A stretch of 64,000 nucleotides of DNA from Dimargaris cristalligena (Eukaryota; Kickxellomycota; Dimargaritomycetes; Dimargaritales; Dimargaritaceae): NCBI GenBank assembly GCA_027576995.1, contig JANBQC010000017.1, positions 1 to 64,000 on the forward strand. Reading direction: 5' to 3'. Below the pieces are notes generated by a model, which saw only the letters and a program-made list of their open reading frames with translations, was not told the origin of the DNA and ran no database searches. The position numbers were made by a program, and so were the translations under genes. Positions 36,955 through 48,658 of this stretch are shown piece after piece. Each line of letters opens with the position of its first letter. Position 1 is the stretch's first letter.

Positions 36955-38659
36955 TTAGGTCTCACTATCTGGGTTATCCGGTTTGGAACGCCGCGACTTG
37001 CTGGTCACAGCGGGAGGTGGGGTCGAAGTCGGAGTCTCACTGCCGCCGTTACTGTTCCCGGTGGGTTTAATCAACGGCGGGACCGACTTGGTGGGAGTCG
37101 GCGGAGCCGGGGATTTGCTTTTGGTGACATTCGCGTCGGTGGTATTTTTCTTGGCATTCTCTTCCTCATCCAACTCCGCCAACCGGTCTATCATACGGCC
37201 CATGAGGACCCAGGGACCCCCACTCAGCACATGGTCGAACAGGCCCTTAAACAGCCGCTCTTGGCGTCCGTCCAGGAAACTCTGCCGCCAGGTTTCGGTG
37301 AAGGCCGTGGTGGCACGTAGGGTTTTGGTGATGATTTTGACGTTGGATTCCTGGATTAAGTCGACCCAGTAACCGATGGGGAGGAAATAGCCGTACTGCT
37401 CCGGACATTCGCGGTTATGGAACCCCATGGGTTTAAAGTGTTCCTTGAAATCGGCGAACCGCTCGCGCGCTTTGAAAAAAGTACTGAGCACCGAGAATGA
37501 TTTGCCGTGGGCGTCGTTGTCTTCGATTCCTAGTTCGGCGAAAGGGTGGTGGGTAGCCATGACGATTACTGATCGGAAGGGGTTGAAGAGAAGCACTCGT
37601 TCCCAAAGGGGCAGTTTTCTGGCTTCCGCTTTGCTATGATAAACCTATAATGGCAAGAGACGAGCGGGGGCGAATATATACAAATGTATTCGTTAGAATT
37701 TATCAAATAGTCAATGTAAAATTAGGCACCTTATGGCCATAGTTCAGTAGCTTCTGGCTCCGGAGACCATTGATGGTTCGGGTGATGTCTTCGTATTATC
37801 CGAGGTGTCCCTCGGCACCTATTACACAGTATTTGTGCTCAAGAACGGTCCTCGCAGTACCAAGTAGAGGCGCTTAAAAAAAGAAGGCTAACTATCCAGA
37901 GACCAGTATATGTGATTTAGTGGAACTTACAAATCCCTGGCTACGGAAAAAATAGAGGCAGATGGCAGAAGTCAGCTCGTTTCTTTGACCGGGATCTAGC
38001 CTAACTGCGCGAAAAGCGAACACCCGCAGGGTATAGTCCTTGGTGACTAGAACATACCGCTCAAATCGTGGCATAATTTTCATACGCAGGAATCGGCCAT
38101 CCCGATCATTGGATGAAGAGTCCGAAGGCGGGCGACGACTACCCGTACCTCCGGGGCTGCCTGTCGGTACCGCCGAGGGTGCCGGTGACCCAGCACTACC
38201 ACCACCACCTTCTTCTCCACCACCATCGGCGGTAGTATTATTGGCGTGGAAAACTAAGTCGTTGGCGTCTAAGATCGAGCAGCGCTGGAGTCCCCCCCAC
38301 CCGGCATGGGTCGCTGGTCGGGGCAGTGTGTTGAATGCGGCGAAGGACTGCCTGGGGGGCAACCAACTTGTGAGCTGGGGGAAAGTAGCCCCACTGCCAT
38401 CCGGGACGGCTTTCATCGTCGTCATTGTCGGCCAATTTAATGGGAGCGCTCGCTGGAAGATTTCGGGAATTCGGTGTCCTAGCGGCTGGGAGAGCAAAGT
38501 GGGGAATGGTCCGGGTACTGCCGTTGCTGTTACCAGGGCTGTCTTGCTGGGCTGGACTGGGAAGTGGGAGGAGTTATCGGGTCGGTCGAGATAGTATCGC
38601 AATGCCAGCGGTGACCAGGGGGCGCTGGCATCAACTGCGGGGTTCTGATTGGACGCCAT
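36955..38659 (-). CDS. Unknown protein of about 480 residues with a probable 24-nt exon
   Basis: Exon 1 is 38659-37931 (243 residues, ending GTAAGT). A proposed 24-nt exon 37753-37730 encodes KLLNYGHK. Exon 3 is 37644-36955 (229 residues, TAA stop). All joins are phase 0, and the join reads FRSQGF-KLLNYGHK-VYHSKAEARK. The micro-exon donor GTGCCT is weak, so this join is the doubtful part. The first half has a Gly/Ser/Pro-rich insert. The second half is a compact, well-ordered block (CPEQYGYFLPIGYW, then SGGPWVLMGRMIDRL), ending in a Thr/Pro/Ser-rich basic tail. No transmembrane segment or catalytic motif was recognised. The ordered blocks look conserved, so I expect homologues in other fungi, but I cannot name the family. 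Confidence 0.68.
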
Positions 38660-40363
38660 GTCGGGTGGAAACGCAAGGGGTGGTCTATGGAATTATACTA
38701 GCGAATGGGGGTTGCGCTTTGACTGAACGGGGAAGTGATGTCGAGTAATAAATGGGGGAAAAGGTGGAACTGAAGAAATGCTTATTTGATACTGCGGTAA
38801 GGGTCTGGCGGAAGAAGCAATGAACCTACTATTCCCTGAATCACGGAGGTTTGAAGAAAAGGGTAGGGAATATGATGGGGATTAAAATGAAGGTGTGAAT
38901 TGGTAAGCTTGAAGAGAGGAGGAATACAATTAGAGGAGTGCTTTTCTTCTCCTTTGGAATCTCTCTCTCCTCACTATAATAGTGCTGTATATTGTTAAAG
39001 TAGCCACGAGGCCTGTTGCTCATTGAGACATTCTTCTCTTTCCGTTGGAGAATAGCTAGCTGATTGCACTTTACTGCCAACGAGAAGCAGTGTCTGGCCC
39101 CTACAGTAGGCATAATTCTGGGACCTCGTGCTTATAAATTACCGATGTAATTATTAAACAGGCCCAGCTGACCTAGTCCTATTTCAATTGGATTATGTTT
39201 TCAAGTATGTCTTTTGATTGAGGGGTATACTATCCTTTATATTTATTGGTTTACTCTGGAACTGCTAGACTCTATAGCTGTAGGTAGAGGAGGTGGTGGC
39301 CACCAAGCAACGAATGATATTAGAAAAGGCGGGAAAGCCATAACACTCTTCTATACAGCCCCATTCAAGGATATTTCTCTTGGGCTTGGTGAAGTATTTG
39401 CATGGGCCTGGTATTGTCTGTAACCCCATAGCAGCCACCCGACTCCGATAGTATGTTTCAGTTAGGCTCAACTGGTTTCTGGAAATTGAAACGACTTGGT
39501 CTTCCCTATCGTTACAGCAGGCTGTTTCGGCTTATTAAGTTATGGAATTGGCAATATATGCCAATCAGGGACAGAGTGATTCGGGTCGATATAGCCACCA
39601 CCTATCCCACAAGCCACAATCATCACCTCATTTAGGGTGGGGGCTTGTTGAACGGCAATTTAGTTCGCGCGAGCCACACTCTCATAGCAATTTTCTGTAT
39701 CATGCGATAGTGCTCATTGGGTGAGGCTAAGGTATCTTCTTCTCAAGGAGGTCCTTATTTCCTCCCCAATGCCGAGAGACCGGGTCCTTTTTATAAGCAG
39801 CGGTGTCTCCGGTAGCCCGTGATCGCAGAGTAAATATACAGCATTTGTTGAGTCTGGCCTACTGAACCATGCTGTGGTAATACGTCGGTCGGCCAGAATT
39901 ACAAACGGCTACATCCCTTTTTATGAGTAAAACAACCTGAAATAGTATTGTAGACGCTAAGGAGAATAGATTCAGTTAAAATGTCACCTATCTATAGCAG
40001 TTCTTAAACCGAAAAAGTAAAGCGTAGAATCATTTCAACCCGTAAAACCAAATTCATCCAGCGGTGTTTTATTATATAACCAGACCGGATCTTATCTATA
40101 CCATCTCTTTGGGGATCAATAGGTCACTCAACCTGACTATTTATAACGATACTCAAGTGTCATTTTGGTCAAGAGAAAGTGAGAGCTAGTCCTATACTAC
40201 CATTTAACGTACCCAAAGTCTTGCATCATTTGCCCAAATTACTATAGTACTGAACCGTTTTATACAATTGAGATGTAATCTAATCCATTCTGCTCCAAGT
40301 GTATCTGAAGTTCGAGACCCAATAACTACGCCTCTTCATTGAAGACAAAACAAATTATTCGTA
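38660..40363. other. Intergenic, no gene supported
   Basis: This is upstream of the unknown 480-residue gene and downstream of the next minus-strand gene. A minus frame at 39113-38841 (90 codons) has no motif and no exon signals and was not called. The rest is AT-rich with only short frames. Confidence 0.55.
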
Positions 40364-43300
40364 TCAAGGCAGAATGTCTTCAACTACACGGACGGCAAAG
40401 TTATTATCGACGATATCCACTAGGCCTTGGTACCTAGGAGTCGACTGGATCAACTGACGGTAAACGTTAAACCGAGAGGGTAACTGACTCAAAGTCTCCC
40501 AGTTGACCAGGCGGTATTTCAAAATACCCCATTTGGCTTCGAATCCCACCACCGATATACGTTTGGGTTGCCGGGCCAGCGCGTCGCAGTAGCCGGCCAG
40601 ATTCCGAATGATGCCATCTTGGCGATACTCAATCGCGACGGGAACAGCGAAATTGAAGAGAAAAATGGGGTCGACGTCATGAAGCCGCTTCTTTTGGGTC
40701 ATCCATTGGACATTGAAGTCGATAAACCGGGTCAGGGCCTCGGACTGGCCGCCGTAAATGAGATACCACACTACCACCTGCGTGGCCGTTTGGAGCGATT
40801 CAATCAATAGGGTCTTCAGTTTCCGAAGGACGAGGAAGGGGCGGGCAGTTCGGAACCATTGAACTTGGTCCACGTAGGGGGACCGGAGGTGTTGGGCCAA
40901 TTCACGCCCGTCCTTCCAGGGGTGACCAGTGTACATGTATATCCACAGGGCAATGAGCGACTCAATCCCGTCGTTGGTGGCGTACTCCAGGTACGGAAAC
41001 AGATGTAATAAACGCGCGTCAGTGGCCTTCTCCAAGGACACCAAAGTGGCGGTTTCCGTACCCATGGGTGTGGTTTGGGTGGTTTCCATTTGCTCGGAGA
41101 GCCCCGGATACTTGGCGAATATAGTTTGGACAAATAGTTGCCAATTGCCCAGGATTAGGGGGTTGAGCGCCTTGATGGTGCAAACCATGCTCATGGTCAT
41201 TACCGCCATATCCTGAGTTGATTCATTTTCTATATATTTCAGACACGGCATAACCTGGCAAATAGCAAGTGACGGACATATTCCCCGTTTAAAAATAACC
41301 GTTAAAAAGACACTTTTAGTTTACATTGTAAGTCCGTGGCTTACTAGAAAGCCCAGCTAGAACCCCGTCCATTGCGATTAATCGCCATTTCTTAGTCAGC
41401 TCTCCTTGCAAATTCCGTCCATTTTCTGTTGCTGCCATCGTGGTTAAATACTTACATAGTTAGGGACAGTGGTAGAGAGCACATGTTCACTCGCAACGAA
41501 GGGCTCGAAGGATAACAACGGTGGCCGTTGGATAGCTATTGGGGAGGGATTAATTCGGCGATCCCTCATACGGCCGGGAATACCACTCCCGTGGGTTGAG
41601 CTTAGCCATAACAATATAATACCAGAATGCAAGTACATTGTTGTTGGAAATCTAATAAACGGAATGGGTGTATAACACCAAGTAGATGCAGACTAAAGTC
41701 ACTAGATGTGCGAATAAAAATAACCTTAATCATTTTTTCTGGTAAAAACAGTGTCCCACGGACCGGGGAGGGGGCTCTATTTATTCCTCTACCAAAAAAT
41801 AAAGGGAAGCGAGCATCGGTTGGGGTAGACACCGATAATAGGGAGAGGTTATCAGGAACACCTGTGCTTCCCTTTTGTGCAATGGCCAAAAACTTAAGTT
41901 TCTACCGTATATTAAACAGCAATTCATGGCCACCGGGTCCTCCAAATAGAGCTATTTGAGGCCTCCTTATACCACCCCCCCCGGGCCCGGCCCCCCGCCC
42001 CGACGCCGGCGGGTGGGAGGGACGGGATCAGGAAAAAGAAACAAGAAAAAAAGAAATCAGTAAAGAAGCAAACACAAGGAAAAGGACCAATTAANNNNNN
42101 NNNNAAAGTCCAAAAAACTAAGTTTCTCCCGTAAATAAAACAGCAATTCCTGGCCAACGGCTCCGCAAAATATAGCTATTTTATGGCTTCTTTTACCAAC
42201 CCCCCCCCCCCCCCCCCCCCAAATTAGACATTTACTTTTGTCGCAGACTCTTCATTATACGAATACACCTATTGATAATCGTGCATACCAGAAAAATCTA
42301 TTTCGCGTGTCATTATACCCAAGTTAGCAAACCGGTAGGTAGGTGGTCGGGTCGTCATACAATGTCGAATTGGGGGTGGAAACCCGCCCAAAAGCACTGA
42401 TATTATTTCCAGTGATACCTACACTATTTCCATCAATCACTACTCAGGGCACACATAGCTGGCCGCGCAATCCCCGTGTCTTACTCAAATTACGTCTGTA
42501 AGGTTATTGAAGATACCTGATCCCCAGATAAAGAATCCGTTATTCAGCCTATGAAGTGTACATCAGGCCACTGATTGCAATCGGGAGACTTGGACTCCAT
42601 TCTCGGGCCCAGGGAAGCGCTAGGACGATGAATCTCAATAAAGACTAGCAGCTGAAAATCGATGGGATTCCGCCACCCCTATTTATACATCCGAGATTTA
42701 AACGATTAGTAATTACCTTCGGCCCCCTTCAGGTGGCCTATAAGCGCCAAAATCACCATGCCATAAAAAACAGAAAAGAAAATGGGGGGGTATGGGTTAG
42801 GGCACTGTCTTCCCTCTTCATAAAACCTACGGAACAGGCCATCCGGACTATCTTTATTCACGGTTGCACGGAAGCCGCCCCATGTAGGGCCTGGCCGCAC
42901 CGGTCGGATACTAGGGGGTCCAGCTGGGGCAACGGAAAGTACCGTGCATGAGAATCCCCTTAGTTAAAGTCGAACATAAGGGAAAGTGGACTGGGCCAAT
43001 CGGTTCACCCAGTTGACCCCTGTCTTCATGATCTCTCTCCCTCCCCCTTTTTCTGTGTTACGCTGAGGACCTTTCCATGAGTTAGCCTGTATCCATCGAA
43101 GCGAATATTCGGGCCCGCTTGGCCTACATTCGGCGAGCGACATAGTCGGGCAGGAAAAATTGCACATGGTGAGTAGTCTTATGACCACTCGCCCTGTCGT
43201 TGAAATGGCCCGCCTAATCTTCCCGCGGGCCCTATTTATAGGATATCGGAATTAATATTTACCTAGATGGAATGCCCAGTGGGTCGTTCGATGGACCACT

Positions 43301-43452
43301 AAGATGCTTACGAATTCAGCCAGGGTGTACGTAGCCGCCCTAGAAACCATTCGGCGGTGCATGTAAAGAGTCGCCCGGCAGGCTATTTGGTTTTTGCAGC
43401 CCTCCCTCCAGATGGACACCTTTCGGGCGCTTATTTCTTTAGCCGTCTGCAG
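40364..43452 (-). CDS. Unknown multi-exon gene, 3' exons well supported
   Basis: The last exon 41254-40364 gives 296 residues and a stop. It joins in phase 0 to exon 41535-41456, which in turn joins in phase 1 to an exon ending at 42717 (start within about 42960-42900). Across these joins the chain reads HLKGAEAIQRPPLLSFEPF, then TTVPNYVMPCLKYIENE. A further exon-like frame at about 43452-43268 ends in a GTAAAT donor (SRAATYTLAEFVSILVVHR), but the exons linking it were not closed and the start codon is not identified. The 296-residue exon is helical, with hydrophobic segments such as TATQVVVWYLIYGG. It is not clearly a membrane protein and could be the middle region of a fungal transcription factor, though no Zn2Cys6 motif was seen. 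The large intron 42716-41536 contains the assembly gap. Confidence 0.55.
41888..42220. repeat. Assembly gap flanked by a duplicated, degraded copy and poly-C runs
   Basis: Ten Ns occupy 42095-42104. The roughly 95 bases before a C-run at 41974-41982 reappear imperfectly after the gap at about 42107-42199. They share AGTTTCT, ACAGCAATTC, TGGCCA and ATAGCTATTT in the same order, and are followed by 21 Cs (42200-42220). The copies look like one locus read twice with errors next to a long C homopolymer. The bases between the first C-run and the gap are very GC-rich, then purine-rich, and may be poor sequence. Confidence 0.75.
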
Positions 43453-43717
43453 GGGCTGCACTCTAGTCGAATTATACACACACCGATTGATATATAAATA
43501 AGTCTAGCGGCGTCTAAACTCGAAGTGAAACATCGTTCTTTACCTACTCCCCACTTGTTCCATTACATTACAAGTTTACTACTAATCACCATTACCTGCT
43601 TCTTTGTATCAAAATTAACGGCCATCGCCCAACTCATTCATAAAGCCTTTTTAACGTATTATTTAACCTGCCGATTCCCAAACCTCCACCGCCCCCATCC
43701 CCCACAACTACGTCAAT

Positions 43718-44050
43718 ATGCGTTTTATCTTTGGGCTCGCTCTCGGTGCTATCGTGGCCCTAGCCGTAGAGGGTTCAGTTCAATCTCAATGGAGCAATAT
43801 ACAAAACAACGTCTCCAAGGGATGGGCCCGTTCCACTAATTCAATTAGAAAGGCGATTAAATCCCCAACCTACTATCCCAGGCGTTTGTTCAATAAGGTG
43901 AGACCGTCCAGCAACAAACCCTTTCCTCCGTTGTACCGGGGTGTTCGCGATGTTAAAAAAAACGGCCAAAATATGGTGGCAAATGGTCTTGAGAGTATCA
44001 GTAAAACCACCCGTCAGGCGAGCAAGAAATCCCGTCCTTCATACTTGTAA
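43718..44050 (+). CDS. Small basic protein with N-terminal hydrophobic segment
   Basis: A single frame of 110 residues starts at ATG 43718. The N terminus MRFIFGLALGAIVALAVEG is a signal peptide or single membrane anchor. The remaining 90 residues are rich in Lys/Arg/Ser/Asn with almost no acidic residues (for example SISKTTRQASKKSRPSYL). One N-terminal anchor plus a basic tail could fit a small mitochondrial inner-membrane protein or a secreted cationic peptide; I cannot choose. It is divergent from the multi-exon gene ending at 40364. A CCCAGC/GCTGGG hairpin lies about 85 bases downstream near 44135. Confidence 0.5.
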   Translation: MRFIFGLALGAIVALAVEGSVQSQWSNIQNNVSKGWARSTNSIRKAIKSPTYYPRRLFNKVRPSSNKPFPPLYRGVRDVKKNGQNMVANGLESISKTTRQASKKSRPSYL

Positions 44051-46106
44051 AATCGGCATCATCCCCACTTCAAACCACGGCTACCCGAATTAAAAGTCCC
44101 GACTTCCAATTTTGTCCAGGGTCATCAGTATAACCCAGCCAGCTGGGCTATACGATGTATATCAATTTTATCACTAAATAAATAATTTTACTTTTTCGCC
44201 ATTCCGATAAACCTGAATATTTAAAAGTATATTGAGTTAGTTGGGGAAATTTAATAGATAGGGAACCACCCCCCCCACCACCACCATCCTCTGTTTCTTG
44301 GCATTTGCGAACCAGGGTGGTATTTAAGGCCTTTGCTTGGCTCTACTTCACAGAATATTTGAGCATGACCTATGCCTCCGATGCACCAATCTCGTTTGGC
44401 GTAGTCAACCTTCCCAAACCTAGTGTAGGGTGGTGGTATAGAAAACGGAGGAAAAGGTGAAAATCCATATAAAGCGGTGGATATTAAATGACGGCACCCT
44501 GCCCTGACATCGGTAAGAATTGGTGCCTATTTTTAAAGTAACACGCCTGATTGTTCCTCAGCTCCTTTATCGGACTAATTCGGCGACCTTAGAGTGCACA
44601 CGGTGATAGTCTTTAGTCTCCCATTTTACCTCGTCTTTTGTCTAGGCAGCTGGCTTGTTATAAATGATAGCAATGTTTACCGGTGGCATCCGCTATTGTG
44701 TCATGAAGCAAGAAATACCAAATGCCAGTAGAATAATTATTAAACTCTGGTTTTTAGACTTGCCTACATTATCTGACCTTTCATGGATCTAATATATCCC
44801 ACTACTCCAATATTACGGTTTCTGAAGAAACAATTTAAAGGCTATTTATGCTGGTGAGATAGAGAAAGAGGGCGGAGCGGCCTATAACCATAATAAGGAT
44901 GGGGGGACTCATTCATGATTATCGGCTGGACTTTCAGGGAGCGAGCCTTGGTCCACCTATTTAATAGGGGGGATTTTAACACTATGGTATTCATTTAGGG
45001 GGGAGTCGAGTATGGAAGTGGAGTGTATTGTACTGTATTGAGAACAGTCTCAAAATATTACCCGCTAAAGGTAATTGGAGCGTTGAGTTCGACCTGAATG
45101 GGGGAAGCACTGAATATCCGAGCTGCATTCCGTAAACCCGGACAATCTGCCGCCACTATAGCAACGGATTAGACTGGTAATGGCTGAGAATAGACGGGGT
45201 GAATGGTATATCCAGTGTACCAGTGATCTTGGTATAGAACTATCCGTTGGTAGTGTACTTCTTGGTTGGTCCTGGATTCTTTCTATCCTCGAATGACCTA
45301 CTCATTTCATTAGAAAATTGATGGCGTGGCGAGGTGTAAGATTAGTCAGCATTATCGGCGAATTAGCTCATCCTCTACTTGAATATGACAGGGTCCCGTT
45401 TGCTGTAGTCGATTCTGAGCCAAGGGCACTTTCATTATTGTTTATCCGGCGAACATTCTGGAGTTATTAGATACTCTGCAGTATCAAATAAACAGGCCAG
45501 GGAATTGGGCAAACAATTGGCAAATCAAAATACGAGGATTTCTACTTTTGTATAAAAAAAATCAGGCATTGACTCCATCGGTAAAGAGCCCGGGGATGAG
45601 TGCATAACAATAAAACGGGCCTAAACCCGGATGCCAACTAATGAGGATTGGGTTTGCTATTGAGACGTTTCAAAGCAGCATGTCAAATCTACCAAAGTTT
45701 CCATATATTTCGTTTGGGTGAGCATCTACGTCTATTGCTTGGTCTTTGATAATAGCCACATCACCCTTCTCTCATTAAAGGACTAATTGTTCTGAAACAA
45801 GTGAGCCGAGTCTGAATGACGTGTTAATATGGTGGAGGGAGTGTATAATTATGGGAATCGGTTGGCGGGTGAGGGTGCATTGCCCATTGCCTCCGCATAC
45901 CTTCTACTATTTCCTTAGCCATTCCTTAACCACAGTGCGTGGGTATACTTGTAGTGACAGTACTTTGGCTCTGTCATTGAAGTGGGGCCACACTGACAAC
46001 ACGTTAATATAACTATATAAGCAAAGGGCCATAGTTTCGACAGACCTTTCGGCGGGCTTTCCAACTAAATGACGCTGTTGGAGAAAATTGGATACTGGAA
46101 GAACGA

Positions 46107-46121
46107 GGGAGGGAGGGAGGG
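46107..46121 (+). other. G-run motif able to form a G-quadruplex
   Basis: Four GGG runs are each separated by a single A, followed by a GA dinucleotide tract. This meets the classical G4 pattern on the plus strand. It lies in non-coding DNA; function is unknown. Confidence 0.65.
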
Positions 46122-46159
46122 AGAGAGAGAGAGCCTTTTAGAGCCATGCTTAGACACCA

Positions 46160-46178
46160 AGTGATTAGTCTAATCACT
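46160..46178. repeat. Perfect 9-bp inverted repeat
   Basis: AGTGATTAG and CTAATCACT are separated by one base, about 40 bases after the G-run. It could be a hairpin or the palindromic site of a dimeric DNA-binding protein. Confidence 0.65.
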
Positions 46179-48114
46179 GTTTTAGGAGCCGAGGGATGAA
46201 GCCTTGGATTGGTAATACTTGCGCAATATCCATTGGCCTAACGCGTTCTTGAAGTTCACTCCCCAAGATCAATTTCTTAGTTGCACTCATTGAGCCACTC
46301 GAGGGGCAGCTCCGTAAAAAAACTCAGACCCACCCGTATTATTAGGGCTGTTGGTTGACCAAGCAGGAACGGCGCCAGTTGATTGGGCATTAGAAAATAA
46401 GGCCAACGAAACAAAAGTACACTGACAATCACGACCGCGTGAATTTTTCTCTCCGAAACTGACAGTAAATATAGAAAGGCAACCCGGAATTCCGTAAAGA
46501 ATAGTAAGAAATGTCCGACAGCGACAGTGACTGAGTGGAAAGGTGTTTGTAAATTGCCCCTCATTTCACATGGTCTTTGTCTGGTCTGTCACTCAATAGG
46601 GACACAATATTGGTTTCCGCTGTTCAAATATGCAACCATGATCAGTGTATAACATGATTAATTTATCGGGCCCCGGGCCGAATGAAATAACCCTTTGGCA
46701 TACACCATCAATTTTGGTCAAATTTACTTTGCGATGCGCACTGCAGGAAGGAGAGGGTTTGAAGGGGAAAAATAAAGTCTCATGGAAGACTCCGGTGATT
46801 TACAGAATAGCCCGAGGAGATGTACATTTCTGCTCATTCATAATAGTCGGACCATCGTTGCCGATATCTCTATCATGTGAACGAAGACAAACAAAGACGG
46901 TGGTTATTTTTTGTGGGGGCGATTTCATCAATTTTCGGGTGAGGATGGACTCAGTCAATGACGGGCTAATCTGGTAATTTGTAAGTCTGCCAGGTCAAAT
47001 ATGGAAAAAAGGTTCGAATCTACAGGTATCCGGGGATAAATGGAAGACAGCTGGCAGTGAAGGCATGGGTTTTACTTGATCATGTCAATACCCTTCATGG
47101 TCAGTGGGGCAGAGAAACTATTATTGGCTCACTGAATGCCTGTAAAACGCGGTATAAACAAATGACTTGGCTGGGAAGTAAATAATTAAGCCCCTCTAAT
47201 CAGTACAGGCTTAACTATCCTAGTCGGAATGCTTTTATATTGGGAGTCTACTTAACCTTTCTAGCCTTGAAGGTCCGACCACGTTCTGTTTCAGTACCCT
47301 GGTTGACCACCCATGTCCTTCTAAACTGGGCTTATCTAAACTAAGATTTCCTTCTTAAATCATTGGTCCCAAATCACTACAGGCTCCGTGGCCTGGCCAG
47401 ACGGTTTCTCCCATAACCCCCAGACGAGGATGGGCACCTTGGTGTTGCTCCTCCTGTGGCTCGTTAAACGGACTCTCCCTGTTCTCCTTCCCCATCTCCA
47501 TCCGCCTGCGGGCTCACTCTTTGCCCGAAGAGCATTTATATTATAATGGTATTTCATTGGCCTGCTATTGTACATTCTAATGGAGTATTGTTATTCAGCA
47601 TATACACTCACCACCAGCTCTAGAGTGGTCGGAAACAGAAGGTAGGAAAGGCCAATCTTTGGCCGATTCACTCAGTGCTGGGGCTTCAGCATCCAATCCC
47701 CAGAAAGCTATAGGCATATCCTAAATTATACGGTTCTTTCACTCTCAGCCCTCCTCCCTCCCTCTCTCTTCCTGCCCAGGCCCGCCGTTAACGGGTAGGA
47801 ATTGGGAGGGGGGTTGCTTTATGCATGCGGCTCTTATTAACTGACGGCCCAAACCATTTCGGGCTAGTAGGAAAAATAAATAGGGGTAGGTTATCAGACA
47901 GGCCGCGTACGTAAGACCAACTGAATCCTCCATTGTCGAGAAATTGTTCACCCGCACCTTAAGGCCGGAAAAACTTTAAATGGACTGAATGGGATCCCAG
48001 TACCACTGATTTGTTGCAATGCTGATAATTAAAATTGATGAAAGACTAGCGGGGATTCGAAAAGCAAAAGGGGGAGAGAGTAGGGCATGTATAAGGCAGT
48101 GGTGGGCAAATCCT

Positions 48115-48146
48115 TGCTCATTCACGCCTAGTTTAGTGAATGAGCA
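48115..48146. repeat. Perfect 11-bp inverted repeat
   Basis: TGCTCATTCAC and GTGAATGAGCA are separated by 10 bases, about 510 bp upstream of the MFS transporter start. It is read directly; a regulatory role is only a possibility. Confidence 0.72.
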
Positions 48147-48658
48147 GACAGGGCTGGGATGGACATGGTGTCCGCGCATTTCGAATATACTCGCCCAGTT
48201 CCGGTAGGGATGAACACTCACCCGATAATACGAGCTTGGATTGCAAAATAGTATACCACCCGAGTGGGGGAAAGGGAGAGGTGGGCGGTGGTTCCTAAAC
48301 AGAGAGTATCCTATATATAAACAGGTGGATTTGGCCTCCCCCCTGCTCTTCGGATCTTTTTTGATGCTGCCCTTTGTTCTATGTTCAATCACTGTCATTG
48401 ATTAAGTTTATTTATTTGTGTTTTTAGAAAAGGGGGCCTCTGTAGCTTGTCGTCATTCTGGATTTGGACTAAAATAGGTTTTATCCCTAATAGTCGGATT
48501 TATCCCAGTCAAAAAGCCGAATAGCGTCAAAAACCATCACTCTGTCTTATCGTGTACTCCGGAACCCGCCCTTCGATTTCCTTGCCGAATCATCGTGGCA
48601 CGCATTAGCGCCCTGCCCGTAACCAACCATCTTAGTCTTATCCCGGAACTATCTCACA

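Larger units (their letters stand above)
44051..48658. other. Long region with no supported gene
   Basis: Only isolated frames occur: minus 46564-46277 (hydrophobic, 95 codons), plus 46645-46977 (110 codons) and minus 48398-47976 (140 codons from an ATG, Pro/Ser/His-rich). None shows a family signature or exon partners, so none is called. Short exons of an unrecognised gene may be hidden here. Inverted repeats and a G-run are listed separately. Confidence 0.4.

Noticed and set aside
47005..47030. GGTTCGAATC resembling the B box of a tRNA gene.
   Set aside because: No A box, acceptor stem or cloverleaf could be formed around it.
47976..48398. Minus-strand frame of 140 codons starting with ATG.
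   Set aside because: No motif, no exon partner, unremarkable composition; most likely chance.
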